DNA from: an uncultured Chlorobiaceae bacterium
GTDB taxonomy: Bacteria; Bacteroidota; Chlorobiia; Chlorobiales; Chlorobiaceae
Reading direction: 5' to 3'
Length of the DNA: 46,159 nucleotides
NCBI GenBank assembly: GCA_903915955.1
Contig: CAIWUU010000099.1
Coordinates: forward strand, 1-46,159
Shown here: one piece after another, positions 1-11,234 of the stretch
How positions within the stretch are numbered: position 1 is the stretch's first letter
How the letters are laid out: the number at the start of each line of letters is the position of its first letter
Notes under the pieces: generated by a model
Databases searched by the model: none
Told to the model about the DNA's origin: nothing
Seen by the model: the letters and a program-made list of their open reading frames with translations, nothing else
Program-made: the position numbers and the translations under genes

Positions 1-1125
1 CAAGCCAGCCTCCTGCATCAAACTGGCAATTTTAAGGGTTCCTCTTCCCCATGTTTCAATCAGTCCACGGCGGTAAAACACCTTGGCAATCCATGGGTTC
101 CAGGGTTTTGATTCATGAGGCTGGTAGAGCATTTCGGGAGTCAATCCAAAATGCAGTTCGCCGGGGGAGATGATTTCCAGGCGATCATCGTACAAAGCCA
201 CAGCAACAGAGCCCGCAGCGCTGGTATAATCGCGATGGATAAAGGCATTGGCGAGAGCTTCGCGCACTGCATCGGTGGGGAGCGCTGGCGTGTCGATGCG
301 AGCCATTTGGCCCGGCACGATCTTGCTGGCCACCGGGAGCCAATCAATCAAAAAGCGTTCGGCCCGACGCATCAGCGCAAAAGCGTTACCGGTGTATTGC
401 CGGTTGTCGAGAAATTCGTCGCGGTTTGTGCCTTTGAATCGGGCAACGCGAAGCATAAACTGCGGGAATGCTGGCAAGGCAACTTCATCTTTACAAAACA
501 ATGCAACGGCTGCACGTGAGAGTTGTTCGCCATTCACCAGCAGGCCCAACCCACGCAATATCCCCATAGTGTCGCGAGTACCGGGGTCAAGGCTGCGCCC
601 CCGTCGTATGGATTCTTCGAGGGTGACAACAATTTCAAGGCTGTCGAGCTCTTCAACACTGCACCCTATGGCGGGCTGCATTTCCCAGCGGTCACTGGCG
701 TGCATAGACTCAATCAACAATCGCTGGTAATTGGCGCGAGGCATGACACACGTTGTGTTCAGCACGCGCTCATAAGGTATTCCGCGAAAAGAGACGGGAG
801 CATCAGTGGCACGATCGACATAGACAATCAGAACTTCCAATCCTCGTCCATCTCCTTCGGAAAGTGGTAGACGCTGGAGGTGCAGGCACAGCGGTGGCTC
901 AAAACCCTGAAACTCCTGGGCCAGCTCTTCCAGTGTACGATCAGTCACCTTTTGGCCCACCACTTTTCCGGATGGAGTAACACCAAACACCACCTGCCCG
1001 CCTTGGCCGTTTGCCAGAGCACACATACTCCGACAAGCACGCTCTTTTTCAGCGGTGGATTTTTTAAGTTCAAGCGTCAGGGATTCACCTGCGGCAATGA
1101 TTTTTTGAAGTTCAGTAAAATTCAA
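1..1125 (-). CDS. AlbA_2 / ATP-binding transcriptional regulator (COG2865-like), 3' end outside window
   Basis: On the minus strand an uninterrupted frame of 375 codons runs from a TTG at 1125 to the window edge. The N-terminal part (about residues 1-120) has the layout of an AlbA_2 (Schlafen-like) domain, with an early TLELKKS segment and a GGQVVFGV strand. Around residues 285-300 the segment REALANAFIHRDYT matches the N-box of HATPase_c_4 proteins, and ETWGRGTLKI near residue 357 matches the following glycine motif. These proteins are usually called predicted transcriptional regulators or RecG-like ATP-binding proteins; their targets are mostly unknown. The start codon is a guess: TTG is preceded by a purine-rich AGAGAGAAG. 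The C-terminal winged-helix part would lie left of the window. A remnant of a related gene sits just upstream at 1409-1900. Confidence 0.8.
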   Translation of the reverse strand, partial: MNFTELQKIIAAGESLTLELKKSTAEKERACRSMCALANGQGGQVVFGVTPSGKVVGQKVTDRTLEELAQEFQGFEPPLCLHLQRLPLSEGDGRGLEVLIVYVDRATDAPVSFRGIPYERVLNTTCVMPRANYQRLLIESMHASDRWEMQPAIGCSVEELDSLEIVVTLEESIRRGRSLDPGTRDTMGILRGLGLLVNGEQLSRAAVALFCKDEVALPAFPQFMLRVARFKGTNRDEFLDNRQYTGNAFALMRRAERFLIDWLPVASKIVPGQMARIDTPALPTDAVREALANAFIHRDYTSAAGSVAVALYDDRLEIISPGELHFGLTPEMLYQPHESKPWNPWIAKVFYRRGLIETWGRGTLKIASLMQEAGL

Positions 1126-1408
1126 AATCTTCTCTCTTAATTCGATAATACTGTGACATAGTGACGGATTTTCTCTTGCCAATGACGAACAAGAAGTTGA
1201 GGTTGACAAACCAAACCCAACTCGCCCACAACATATCTGCAGGGTATTAGTTCACGTACAGTAATTCCTTCATGAAGCACAGCGTCATGGAATATATCCT
1301 GTAACAATTCAATGAGAGAAAAGGCGTTATTTTTGAATATAAAAATATTACTGCATTTGGAAGAACCGGCGACTCCTGAAATACAAATAATGAAGCGATG
1401 GTGCAGAG
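1126..1408. other. Spacer between regulator gene and pseudogene, no convincing gene
   Basis: A minus-strand frame is open across much of this stretch and ends at 1137, but its product resembles nothing I recognise, and its 5' half is a shadow of the neighbouring pseudogene frame. I see no hairpin with a T-run and no clear promoter. The stretch probably combines the upstream region of the regulator gene with decayed DNA. Confidence 0.4.
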
Positions 1409-1900
1409 CTAAACTATCTCCAATGACAGCCTTTCCCGTAATTGCCGTCCCTTGTCTGTTAACCGGTATTTCTGTGTCGGGCTTTTTGGCGAATCTGGTT
1501 GAGTCATGGCAACCAATTTTGCCGCCAAGGCAGGTTGCAGATAGTCGTAAATGAATGTCGGGCGATGCTGTAATTGCAGTTGATGCATGAGAGTCCAGGT
1601 TCTCATAGGCCCTTCCAGCAAACAATTCAGCAACCTGGTTACTTGTTCGGCTACTTCGTTTACCTGTTCGGCAACAACAGATAAGGCGGCTTGGTCAAGT
1701 AACGTAACTTCAAAAAAATTGCCTGTTTTGTCATTCTGTATGGCAGGTCTGGCATGACCGAGCTTTGTCCAGTTGGCAATAACATCTCTCAAGCCCCATC
1801 CGGCATTTTCGCTTAACCCTATCCGACGGAAGGCAATAGCAATATTTGGGTTACGAACCTCTTTCGTCCCGGGTTCCAGTAAATTGCCTTTCGCAAAGCA
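1409..1900 (-). pseudogene. 3' remnant of a second COG2865-type ATP-binding regulator
   Basis: The minus-strand frame is open from 1900 down to a TAG at 1409 and is closed upstream by a TGA at 1903-1901. Its translation carries the end of the HATPase_c_4 region (KEVRNPNIAIAFRRIGLSE, then GWGLRDVIANW and the strand NFFEVTLL). This is followed by the repeated VAEQV/EQV segment and a winged-helix-like tail with TQKYRLTDKG, as seen at the C-terminus of this family. The AlbA_2 and N-box parts are missing, so only about the last third remains. It begins directly after the stop of the antitoxin gene, which suggests a deletion junction. It could still be translated from an internal TTG at 1792, but a truncated non-functional copy is the simpler reading. 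Confidence 0.7.
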
Positions 1901-1919
1901 TCACCAAGCACCATCTCTT

Positions 1920-2264
1920 TCAGACCGTGACATGTTGTTTGTCATGTTGATATGACGAGGTCAAATGGAAGCTGATTCCTTCACTCTTCTTGATTGCGTG
2001 AATAATCTGGAAGAGATTTTCCATCCTTGGGTTGCCTGATGGCGCAAGCATCCGATGCAGGCTTTTACTGGATTTATCCAGCTTATCAGCCAATCCTTCA
2101 AAGCCCATGGTAGAATGCACCAAATCTCGCAGAAGCGCTTTACCAACGGCTGTTTCACCTTCAAGAAATGACTTGATGGCTTCATCAAACAGTGCTGCAC
2201 GAAATGCAGGATCACGCTCTACTCTTGCTTTAATGGTCTCTTTGTATGATCTGCTTAATGGCAT
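1920..2264 (-). CDS. HigA-like HTH antitoxin / addiction-module antidote (orphan)
   Basis: This 114-residue protein looks like the COG3636 'probable addiction module antidote' family. It has a basic N-terminus, a helical DEAIKSFLEGE segment, and a central helix-turn-helix (GFEGLADKLDKSSKSLHRML) followed by GNPRMENLFQIIHAI, typical of Cro/C1-type DNA-binding antitoxins. The start is supported by a strong GGGAGGT ribosome binding site about five bases before the ATG. In the family it normally follows a RelE/HigB-type toxin gene and represses the pair. No intact toxin is visible upstream (2265-2540) or downstream, so it is probably an orphan. The C-terminal tail (SSYQHDKQHVTV) is unusually polar and may have been added at the junction with the adjacent pseudogene. 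Confidence 0.7.
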   Translation of the reverse strand: MPLSRSYKETIKARVERDPAFRAALFDEAIKSFLEGETAVGKALLRDLVHSTMGFEGLADKLDKSSKSLHRMLAPSGNPRMENLFQIIHAIKKSEGISFHLTSSYQHDKQHVTV

Positions 2265-2540
2265 GATACCTCCCTCATGTTTGGTTTCTTCTCTCGCTCC
2301 AAATATGCAGCCGCTCGTGCAGCAGATACGGGATCCAGAGAGTCAGGCCAATCACGAAATGGGCAATTCCCTCTTTCATGTTGGTCAGTTCCCTGGCGTA
2401 CAGGATGCTCAAGCGCCTTGTTGATTGTGGCTTGGGTTATGCCCATCTTCTCCGCCAGCTTTATCCCTGCAAAAGAGCAGCCTGCTCCAGTCAACCCTCT
2501 TTCAAGAACCAATAATACTGCGTAACTTCTCCGACTAATA
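2265..2540 (-). other. Possible decayed coding remnant upstream of the antitoxin
   Basis: One minus-strand frame is open through this stretch and includes KLAEKMGITQATINKALEH, which reads like the recognition part of a helix-turn-helix. The rest of the translation is not recognisable, and a different frame gives a hydrophobic segment. The expected toxin partner of the antitoxin is not seen. I treat this as possibly degraded coding DNA rather than a gene. Confidence 0.2.
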
Positions 2541-3247
2541 TGTTTTTCATAACGCAGACCATGCGCCCCATGATTACCGATGCAACGCTCGCCTTTCTCC
2601 GTGACCTGAAAAGCAATAATAACCGACTCTGGTTTGGAGAACATAAAAGTGAGTCCCTTCAGGCTTATGGCGATATGCTTGAGACGGTGGTACAACTGCT
2701 TGCGGCAATTACCACGTTTGACAGTGATATTGCGGCCTCTCATCTTGATCCGAAAAGCTGCATCATGCGCATCAACAGGGATATCCGTTTTTCAAAGGAT
2801 AAATCGCCCTACAAGACAAATGTCTTTGCCTTTATCAACAAGGGTGGCAAAAAGAGCCCCTGGGGAGGCTATTACCTCCATCTGGAACCGGGGGAATCGT
2901 TTGCCGGAGGGGGAATCTACATGCCTGAGCCTGCTGTTCTGGAGCAAACGAGACGGGAAATTGATGCACATTTCGGGGAATGGCAGACGATTATTGCAGA
3001 GAAGATGTTTATCTCACAATTTCCAGAAGGGGTGCTGCCCTCAGGTACATTGGTCAGGCCGCCGAAAGGGTACGAGAGCACCAATCCTGCAGTGGAGTAT
3101 CTCAAGTTCAAAGGGTATTACACCCAGCGGTTTTTCTCCGACGACGAGGTCACTGATCCGGGATTTGTAGCAGAAATTGTCCAAACGTTCAGGGCAGTTA
3201 CCCCTCTCGTTCATTTTCTTAACCGGGCGTTATTCTCTATGCCATGA
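2540..3247 (+). CDS. DUF2461 family protein
   Basis: The protein (235 residues from the first ATG) matches the DUF2461/TIGR02453 family. Features are the early FLRDLKSNNNRLWFGEHK segment, MRINRDIRFSKDKSPYKTN in the middle, and GGYYLHLEPGESFAGGGIY before the C-terminal helices. The function of the family is not known. Members are cytoplasmic and about 220 residues long. The start is uncertain: ATGs at 2561 and 2570 fit the family's usual N-terminus better, and none has a clear ribosome binding site. The gene stands alone, divergent from the antitoxin gene, and no operon is evident. Confidence 0.85.
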   Translation: MFFITQTMRPMITDATLAFLRDLKSNNNRLWFGEHKSESLQAYGDMLETVVQLLAAITTFDSDIAASHLDPKSCIMRINRDIRFSKDKSPYKTNVFAFINKGGKKSPWGGYYLHLEPGESFAGGGIYMPEPAVLEQTRREIDAHFGEWQTIIAEKMFISQFPEGVLPSGTLVRPPKGYESTNPAVEYLKFKGYYTQRFFSDDEVTDPGFVAEIVQTFRAVTPLVHFLNRALFSMP

Positions 3248-3440
3248 ACAGAGCAGGATACTCTTTTGACATCTGGATAATGATCTCCTCTTCAGGCGAT
3301 AAGGCGCTCGAACCCGTACGTTCGGACTCCCATTTTTTCAAGCCAGGATATTTTACACGAACTGGCTCTCTTGAAAAATGAGCCCACTGTAAGATGGTTG
3401 AGTACCATATTGAAATTGAGTCTGCCATAAGTGCCGCCAT
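3237..3440 (-). CDS. Small hypothetical ORF, doubtful
   Basis: A 67-codon minus-strand frame overlaps the last 11 bases of the DUF2461 gene. The product has a plausible soluble composition, with a charged segment SPEEEIIIQMSKEYP near its end, but no domain is recognised. There is no clear ribosome binding site before the ATG at 3440. It may be a real small gene, a remnant or chance. Confidence 0.2.
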   Translation of the reverse strand: MAALMADSISIWYSTILQWAHFSREPVRVKYPGLKKWESERTGSSALSPEEEIIIQMSKEYPALFMA

Positions 3441-3795
3441 TAAAGTGAAAAATAACTCTGTTGTCTTTTACCGACTATGAGAAAATCATCAAAAGAGTGC
3501 ACATTGTAAATCCCGCTTTAACGGCATATTTCATACCGCAAATGAGGTATATTTCTCTGCGCTTCGCTTGACAAGGGCTTCAATTCGATGCTGAAAGTGC
3601 ATTGCGACGGGAAGTCTGAGATCCCCGCCATTGTTCACAAGCTCATGCTGATACCTTTTTTTGATATGACTTTTTCGGAAATTGTAGCACAAAAAAACGC
3701 TGTGGTGCAATTAATCCTGTAGATTCAACGTTATATGTCTTCTTGAGGTGTTGTCCTGAGTAGTTTATTCACTCATCAAAAATGGAGATACAACA
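3441..3795. other. Gene-poor stretch before the metallopeptidase
   Basis: No supported gene is seen. A short minus-strand frame (about 3520-3710) encodes a basic peptide containing YQHELVNNGGDLRLPVAMHF and ends in TGA. It lacks a good start and is not recognised, so it may be the tail of a lost gene. The last bases (GGAG at about 3784) supply the ribosome binding site of the gene at 3796. No strong terminator hairpin was found. Confidence 0.4.
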
Positions 3796-5292
3796 ATGTC
3801 AGAAAATGTTCAGGTCGGGGGTATGCAGGAGGTATTCATACAATTAAAAGGCAAGACATTAAAAGATGTTGAGCGGTCGATAGCGTCCGTTGAGAGTATC
3901 GGCGGGCGCGTTACGCACGTCTTTCCTCCTGGCATTATGGTGGCATCTGTGCCATCGGTAAAGGTAAAATTATTACGGCGCCGCGCAGGAGTGATATCGG
4001 TGGAAACAGGCACGATTGCGAAGGGGGGGCTGAAAGATCTTGGTCATGAGCTGGATCTGGCAATTGATGCGTGGAACAACCATATTGGGGCAGAACGGAG
4101 GACAAGGGCGATTGAAAGCCCCTTGCTCGACAAATCCTGGGATACAAACAAGTTTCTGCCGCCTGATCCTCCTGCAGAGGTCATGGCAGAGTTGAGAAGG
4201 CGTGATGCCGAATTGGCTCCTGCACAGGCAAAAGGGCCAGCAGGCGCACCAAACATGAACATTCCTGTTTTGGTTGGGAGGGTCGCCGTGGGCATCGTTT
4301 TTGTTGACAGTACCATTGCCCAGTATAAAATAACAGATGCTGAAAAGTCAAAGATTATCTCGGAAACAACAGAGGGGCTCAACATGCTGTCAAGCTTTGA
4401 GCCGAATGCGAATATTCAGTGGGTCTACGATTTCAAGCGACCCAAAATAAACCTCCAAAGCGGAAGCTTCCCTGCTGCAAACCAGAATGGCTGGGAAGAC
4501 ACGTGGCGAAATGCCGCTGTGGCTGCAATGGGTTATTCTGCCGATATCAACGGAATGAATAGTTACATAAACAGCATAAAGGTCGCCAATAATGCGCAAT
4601 GGGCCTATGCTCTCTTTGTGACGAAGTATCCTAAAGTCTGGTTTGCGTACTATTGGGGCAATCATGTCGTTATGGACTTTGCTGTTGACGGTTGGGGAAT
4701 TGACAATTTCAATCTTGTTGTCGCTCATGAAACCGGTCACGTTTTTGGGTGCGGGGATGAATATGCTGCCAGTGGATGCACCTGTACAAGTCTCCATGGA
4801 CGCTACCAGGTGAAGAATGGAAATTGCGAAAACTGTGCGCCGGTCTCCATTCCATGCCTGATGAAGTCTAATTCGCAAGCGGTTTGTGACTATACCAGAG
4901 GACAGCTTGGCTGGAACGAGCTTGCAATAAAATCACGGGGTGCCACCACTTTTAAGGGCACGTGGACATTCGACCTGGATAGTGGCGTACAAGGCCCGGC
5001 TTCTGGTGCAGATCTGTGGTGGGAGCAGGTAAATACCGTTACGCGCTATCTTGTTCCGCAAAGCGGTGCGATGCTTGCAAATCTGGGAGCAGTTAATTTT
5101 GATGCGCTAAGCCGTCAAACCCTCATGACGAAAGCATATACAGCAACACCTATCAATGGGAGCAATAACGCTTCAAACAAATTGACACCGGGAACCGTCA
5201 TTGCCATCAAAACCAATGCTGGTCGTTATGCCAAAATGCGTATTGATACCTATGGCTACAACTTGGGTATTACCTGGGTAACCTACAAATAA
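3796..5292 (+). CDS. Metzincin-like zinc metallopeptidase with N-terminal pro-like domain
   Basis: The 498-residue product has HETGHVFGCGDEY at residues 311-323. This fits the extended zinc site HExxHxxGxxD, with ligands H311 and H315, catalytic E312 and D321 as probable third ligand, as in metzincins that use Asp. A later PCLM segment (about residues 354-357) could be the Met-turn. Seven cysteines cluster just after the zinc site and may form disulfides or bind metal. Residues 10-75 form a compact alpha/beta domain resembling a peptidase propeptide/inhibitor fold (inference), followed by a linker with LPPDPP. No signal peptide or membrane segment is visible, so export is unclear. A GGAG site lies about nine bases before the ATG. 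The next gene encodes a stand-alone relative of the N-terminal domain, which suggests a peptidase/regulator pair. The substrate is unknown and I cannot assign a named peptidase family. Confidence 0.75.
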   Translation: MSENVQVGGMQEVFIQLKGKTLKDVERSIASVESIGGRVTHVFPPGIMVASVPSVKVKLLRRRAGVISVETGTIAKGGLKDLGHELDLAIDAWNNHIGAERRTRAIESPLLDKSWDTNKFLPPDPPAEVMAELRRRDAELAPAQAKGPAGAPNMNIPVLVGRVAVGIVFVDSTIAQYKITDAEKSKIISETTEGLNMLSSFEPNANIQWVYDFKRPKINLQSGSFPAANQNGWEDTWRNAAVAAMGYSADINGMNSYINSIKVANNAQWAYALFVTKYPKVWFAYYWGNHVVMDFAVDGWGIDNFNLVVAHETGHVFGCGDEYAASGCTCTSLHGRYQVKNGNCENCAPVSIPCLMKSNSQAVCDYTRGQLGWNELAIKSRGATTFKGTWTFDLDSGVQGPASGADLWWEQVNTVTRYLVPQSGAMLANLGAVNFDALSRQTLMTKAYTATPINGSNNASNKLTPGTVIAIKTNAGRYAKMRIDTYGYNLGITWVTYK

Positions 5293-5363
5293 ACCACAGC
5301 CGATCTATGAACAAGAGGTTGTGAACTTTATCAGCGTTGATGTGTTTATGGGGGGAAGGTGCT

Positions 5364-5822
5364 ATGGCAGGACAAGAAAATACCAGTCATTTGATCGATG
5401 CCTTCCTCCTTGTGAAGGGAGATGCGATGGATCTGTTTGAGCAGTTGTCCCGGGAGGTAGAAGCTGTTGACGGGAGTGTCCGTCATGTATTTTTACACCG
5501 AATTATCTTTGCATCTCTTCCCGTAGACAAGATAGCGGCTCTTCTGGAAAGTTCTGTTCTTGCGTTGTTGACAACAGATGAAATTGTTGAGCCCCTGCCC
5601 CCATTATTAGCCGCGGATGAATTTTTGGACATTATCCCGATTTGGAATAAACTCCTGAGAGTAAAGCGCGATAGTGCGCACAACAGAGCAACCGATAAAG
5701 ACCTTTCGTGGGATGCAGAGGGCCATCTGCCTCCGGATCCTCCAGCTCAATTCAAGGAAATGATGAGAGAGTGGGAAAATGAGATGAACAACGCTGCTGA
5801 TAACAAAAAAAAGTACCTCTGA
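5364..5822 (+). CDS. Stand-alone homologue of the neighbouring peptidase's N-terminal domain (possible inhibitor)
   Basis: The 152-residue product aligns by eye with residues 10-150 of the upstream peptidase. It shares a strand and helix (DAFLLVKG against EVFIQLKG), VRHVF against VTHVF, IIFASLPVDKI against IMVASVPSVKV, then a WNK/WNN helix, and finally LSWD...LPPDPPA against KSWD...LPPDPPA. It stops where the peptidase's catalytic domain would begin, ending in a charged tail. The start at 5364 is chosen because GGGGGGAAGG lies about four bases upstream; the ATG at 5337 has no such site. The genes are in the same direction 71 bases apart, so co-transcription is likely. The role is inferred: it could inhibit, chaperone or compete with the peptidase pro-domain. 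No catalytic motif is seen. Confidence 0.65.
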   Translation: MAGQENTSHLIDAFLLVKGDAMDLFEQLSREVEAVDGSVRHVFLHRIIFASLPVDKIAALLESSVLALLTTDEIVEPLPPLLAADEFLDIIPIWNKLLRVKRDSAHNRATDKDLSWDAEGHLPPDPPAQFKEMMREWENEMNNAADNKKKYL

Positions 5823-5842
5823 AAAGAAAGATGTAACCTGCC

Positions 5843-6463
5843 ATGATCACCGACTACGAATGGCCTCTTTGGAGAGAAGCAAAGCTGATCTGTGGCATTG
5901 ACGAGGCTGGCCGGGGGCCTCTTGCCGGGCCGGTAGTGGCTGCTGCGGTTCTTTTTCCCCGCTTTTTCCGAGCTGCTGGCACTGTTCTGGAGCTGCTGAA
6001 TGATTCCAAGCAACTCTCTGCGGGAGAGAGGAATATGTTGGCTCCTGCGATCAGAAAAGCAGCGGCATGCTGGGCCGTCGCTGTGGTTGAGCATGACATC
6101 ATAGACAGCATCAACATTCTTCAGGCGACCATGCTGGCCATGAACGATGCCGTCATGTCGTTACCAACAATACCTGAGCTGCTGCTTGTAGATGGCAACA
6201 GGTTCAAAACAGAGCTCTCAATCCCTTTTAAAACAATTATTAAGGGAGACTCAAAGGTTTTTTCGATTGCTGCGGCATCAGTGCTGGCCAAAACGCACCG
6301 GGACGAGCTGATGGTGGCCTATGGCGAGCTATACCCGCTCTATGGCTTTGAACGTCATGCTGGCTACGCCACCAAGGCACACGTTGAGGCAATCAGGCAG
6401 CACGGACGATGCCCGATTCACCGTCTGAGTTTCAAGCTTCGCCAACTGGGCGAAAAACCATGA
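5843..6463 (+). CDS. rnhB: Ribonuclease HII
   Basis: The 206-residue protein cleaves the RNA strand of RNA-DNA hybrids and removes misincorporated ribonucleotides. Family motifs are clear: [14 protein letters not shown] at residues 18-31 with acidic pair D20/E21, NDSKQL at 53-58, LLVDGN with D117, and the [20 protein letters not shown] block at 135-154 that supplies another metal-binding Asp. [10 protein letters not shown] near the C-terminus is also typical. Length is normal. The stop overlaps the yraN start (ATGA), so the two are translationally coupled, as in many bacteria where these genes are neighbours. Confidence 0.97.
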   Translation: MITDYEWPLWREAKLICGIDEAGRGPLAGPVVAAAVLFPRFFRAAGTVLELLNDSKQLSAGERNMLAPAIRKAAACWAVAVVEHDIIDSINILQATMLAMNDAVMSLPTIPELLLVDGNRFKTELSIPFKTIIKGDSKVFSIAAASVLAKTHRDELMVAYGELYPLYGFERHAGYATKAHVEAIRQHGRCPIHRLSFKLRQLGEKP

Positions 6464-6852
6464 AGGCTACCCACGATCCGCACCTGCTCGGGCCGAAAGG
6501 TGAGCAGATTGCTGCTGACTATCTGGCAACCAAAGGTTATCGAATCATTAAGCGCAATTACCGGTTTCATCGGAATGAAATTGACATCATTGCCCTTCAC
6601 CACAAGACGCTTTGCTTTGTTGAGGTGAAAACCAGATTCTCTTCTGCGAAAGGGCATCCTGCTGAAGCGGTGACATTGCAGAAGCAGCGGGAGATCATCA
6701 AGGCCGCTCGTGCTTATCTTGCGTTATCCGGCGACATGGAGACCGATTGTCGCTTCGATGTGGTTGCAATTTTGATACAGAGAATGGAAGAAAACAGGAT
6801 AGACTCTTTCAGTGTTGAACATTTCATGGACGCATTCTGGTCGAGCTTCTGA
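6460..6852 (+). CDS. YraN/UPF0102 family endonuclease-like protein
   Basis: The 130-residue protein belongs to the UPF0102 (YraN) family. Visible motifs are [22 protein letters not shown], then [19 protein letters not shown], which contains the E...D...ExK pattern of restriction-endonuclease-like folds. The biological role of the family is not settled; it often neighbours rnhB. The start at 6460 is chosen because it overlaps the rnhB stop in an ATGA and places the family's usual N-terminus correctly. A longer frame starting at 6409 lies inside rnhB and adds unrelated residues. Confidence 0.9.
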   Translation: MKATHDPHLLGPKGEQIAADYLATKGYRIIKRNYRFHRNEIDIIALHHKTLCFVEVKTRFSSAKGHPAEAVTLQKQREIIKAARAYLALSGDMETDCRFDVVAILIQRMEENRIDSFSVEHFMDAFWSSF

Positions 6853-6873
6853 ATGATGGAAGAGCAAGCATAA

Positions 6874-10197
<3,324 letters not shown>

Positions 10198-10277
10198 GCT
10201 ATTTCTTATGGCTATTTGGTTTTAATGCTCCAGCCCCCTACATCACACTCTTTGCCTCGCCCCATGAAAGAAGGCAC

Positions 10278-11213
10278 TCAAACCGCCTTGCTCCCTCTCA
10301 GGCGAACCGAGCTTTTGGTAAGATGAAGCCAGTCATACACAAGAGGGGCGGCAACAAAGATCGAGGAATAGGTGCCGATCAGAATTCCTGAGAAGACGGC
10401 AAAAGCAAAGCCTCTGATTGCTGGCCCTGCGAAGATAAAGAGAACAAAAACAGAGAGGAGCACAGTTCCCGACGTTATAATTGTCCGGCTGAGCGTCTGG
10501 TTCATGCTTTCGTTAAAAATTCTTTCGTAGTCTGAGGGTTTCTGACCCCGTATTCTCTCTCTGATACGGTCGTAAACCACCACGGTGTCGGTAATGGAGT
10601 ACCCTGCTATCGTCAGAAAAGCGGCAATAATGCTCTGATCCATTTCAAGCGGCATGAATGGGAATAACCCGCCAAGAATACTGAAAAGCCCGAGCACCGT
10701 CAGGATATCGTGAAAAATCGCAATCACTCCGGTTGTTGCAAATTTTATTTCAAACCGGATTCCTACATAGAGAAGAATCGCTAACAGTGATGCCAGAAGC
10801 GCCTTGATGGCCGACCACTTCAGGTCAGATGCTATGCTTGGGCCGACGGCATCGATGCGGACAATCTCATGACGATTGCCTTTGACTCGTTCGTTGAGCG
10901 CATTGGACAGCAGTGATTTGAGTTCCCCTGCATCCCCCTGAAAAACAGTGCTGAAGAGAAATGAACGATCCATTCCATACTGCTTCAGTGTGCCAGAAAC
11001 ACCTGCGGCATCAAGTACCGAACGAATTTGGCCTACGTCTGCGTTTTTCTCAAACCGTATGACAACCTCTGAACCACCCCTGAAATCAATTCCATAGTTA
11101 AGCCCTTTTATCGCGAGCGAGGCCATGCCAGCAACAAGCAGAATGATAGAAAAACCGTAAGCAATTTTGCGATGCTTGATAAAGTTGAAGTTGGTCTTCT
11201 GAAAGATCCTCAT
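10278..11213 (-). CDS. secF: Protein translocase subunit SecF
   Basis: The 311-residue membrane protein has an N-terminal membrane segment, the conserved GLNYGIDFRGGSEVVIRF stretch opening the first periplasmic domain, and five C-terminal membrane segments. Typical motifs are TGVIAIFHDILTVLG, AGYSITDTVVVYDRIRE and NESMNQTLSRTIITS. With SecD it forms the RND-type complex that uses the proton gradient to help SecYEG-dependent export. The gene follows secD with a 21-base gap, so the pair is an operon. Confidence 0.97.
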   Translation of the reverse strand: MRIFQKTNFNFIKHRKIAYGFSIILLVAGMASLAIKGLNYGIDFRGGSEVVIRFEKNADVGQIRSVLDAAGVSGTLKQYGMDRSFLFSTVFQGDAGELKSLLSNALNERVKGNRHEIVRIDAVGPSIASDLKWSAIKALLASLLAILLYVGIRFEIKFATTGVIAIFHDILTVLGLFSILGGLFPFMPLEMDQSIIAAFLTIAGYSITDTVVVYDRIRERIRGQKPSDYERIFNESMNQTLSRTIITSGTVLLSVFVLFIFAGPAIRGFAFAVFSGILIGTYSSIFVAAPLVYDWLHLTKSSVRLRGSKAV

Positions 11214-11234
11214 GGGTTGAAACGTCTTGAAATA

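Noticed and set aside
115-980. Several plus-strand open frames at the left edge
   Set aside because: They are shadows of the long minus-strand frame with clear AlbA_2 and ATP-binding motifs.
3520-3710. Short minus-strand frame ending with LRLPVAMHFQHRIEALVKR
   Set aside because: No start with a ribosome binding site and no recognised similarity; it may be the tail of a lost gene but cannot be supported.
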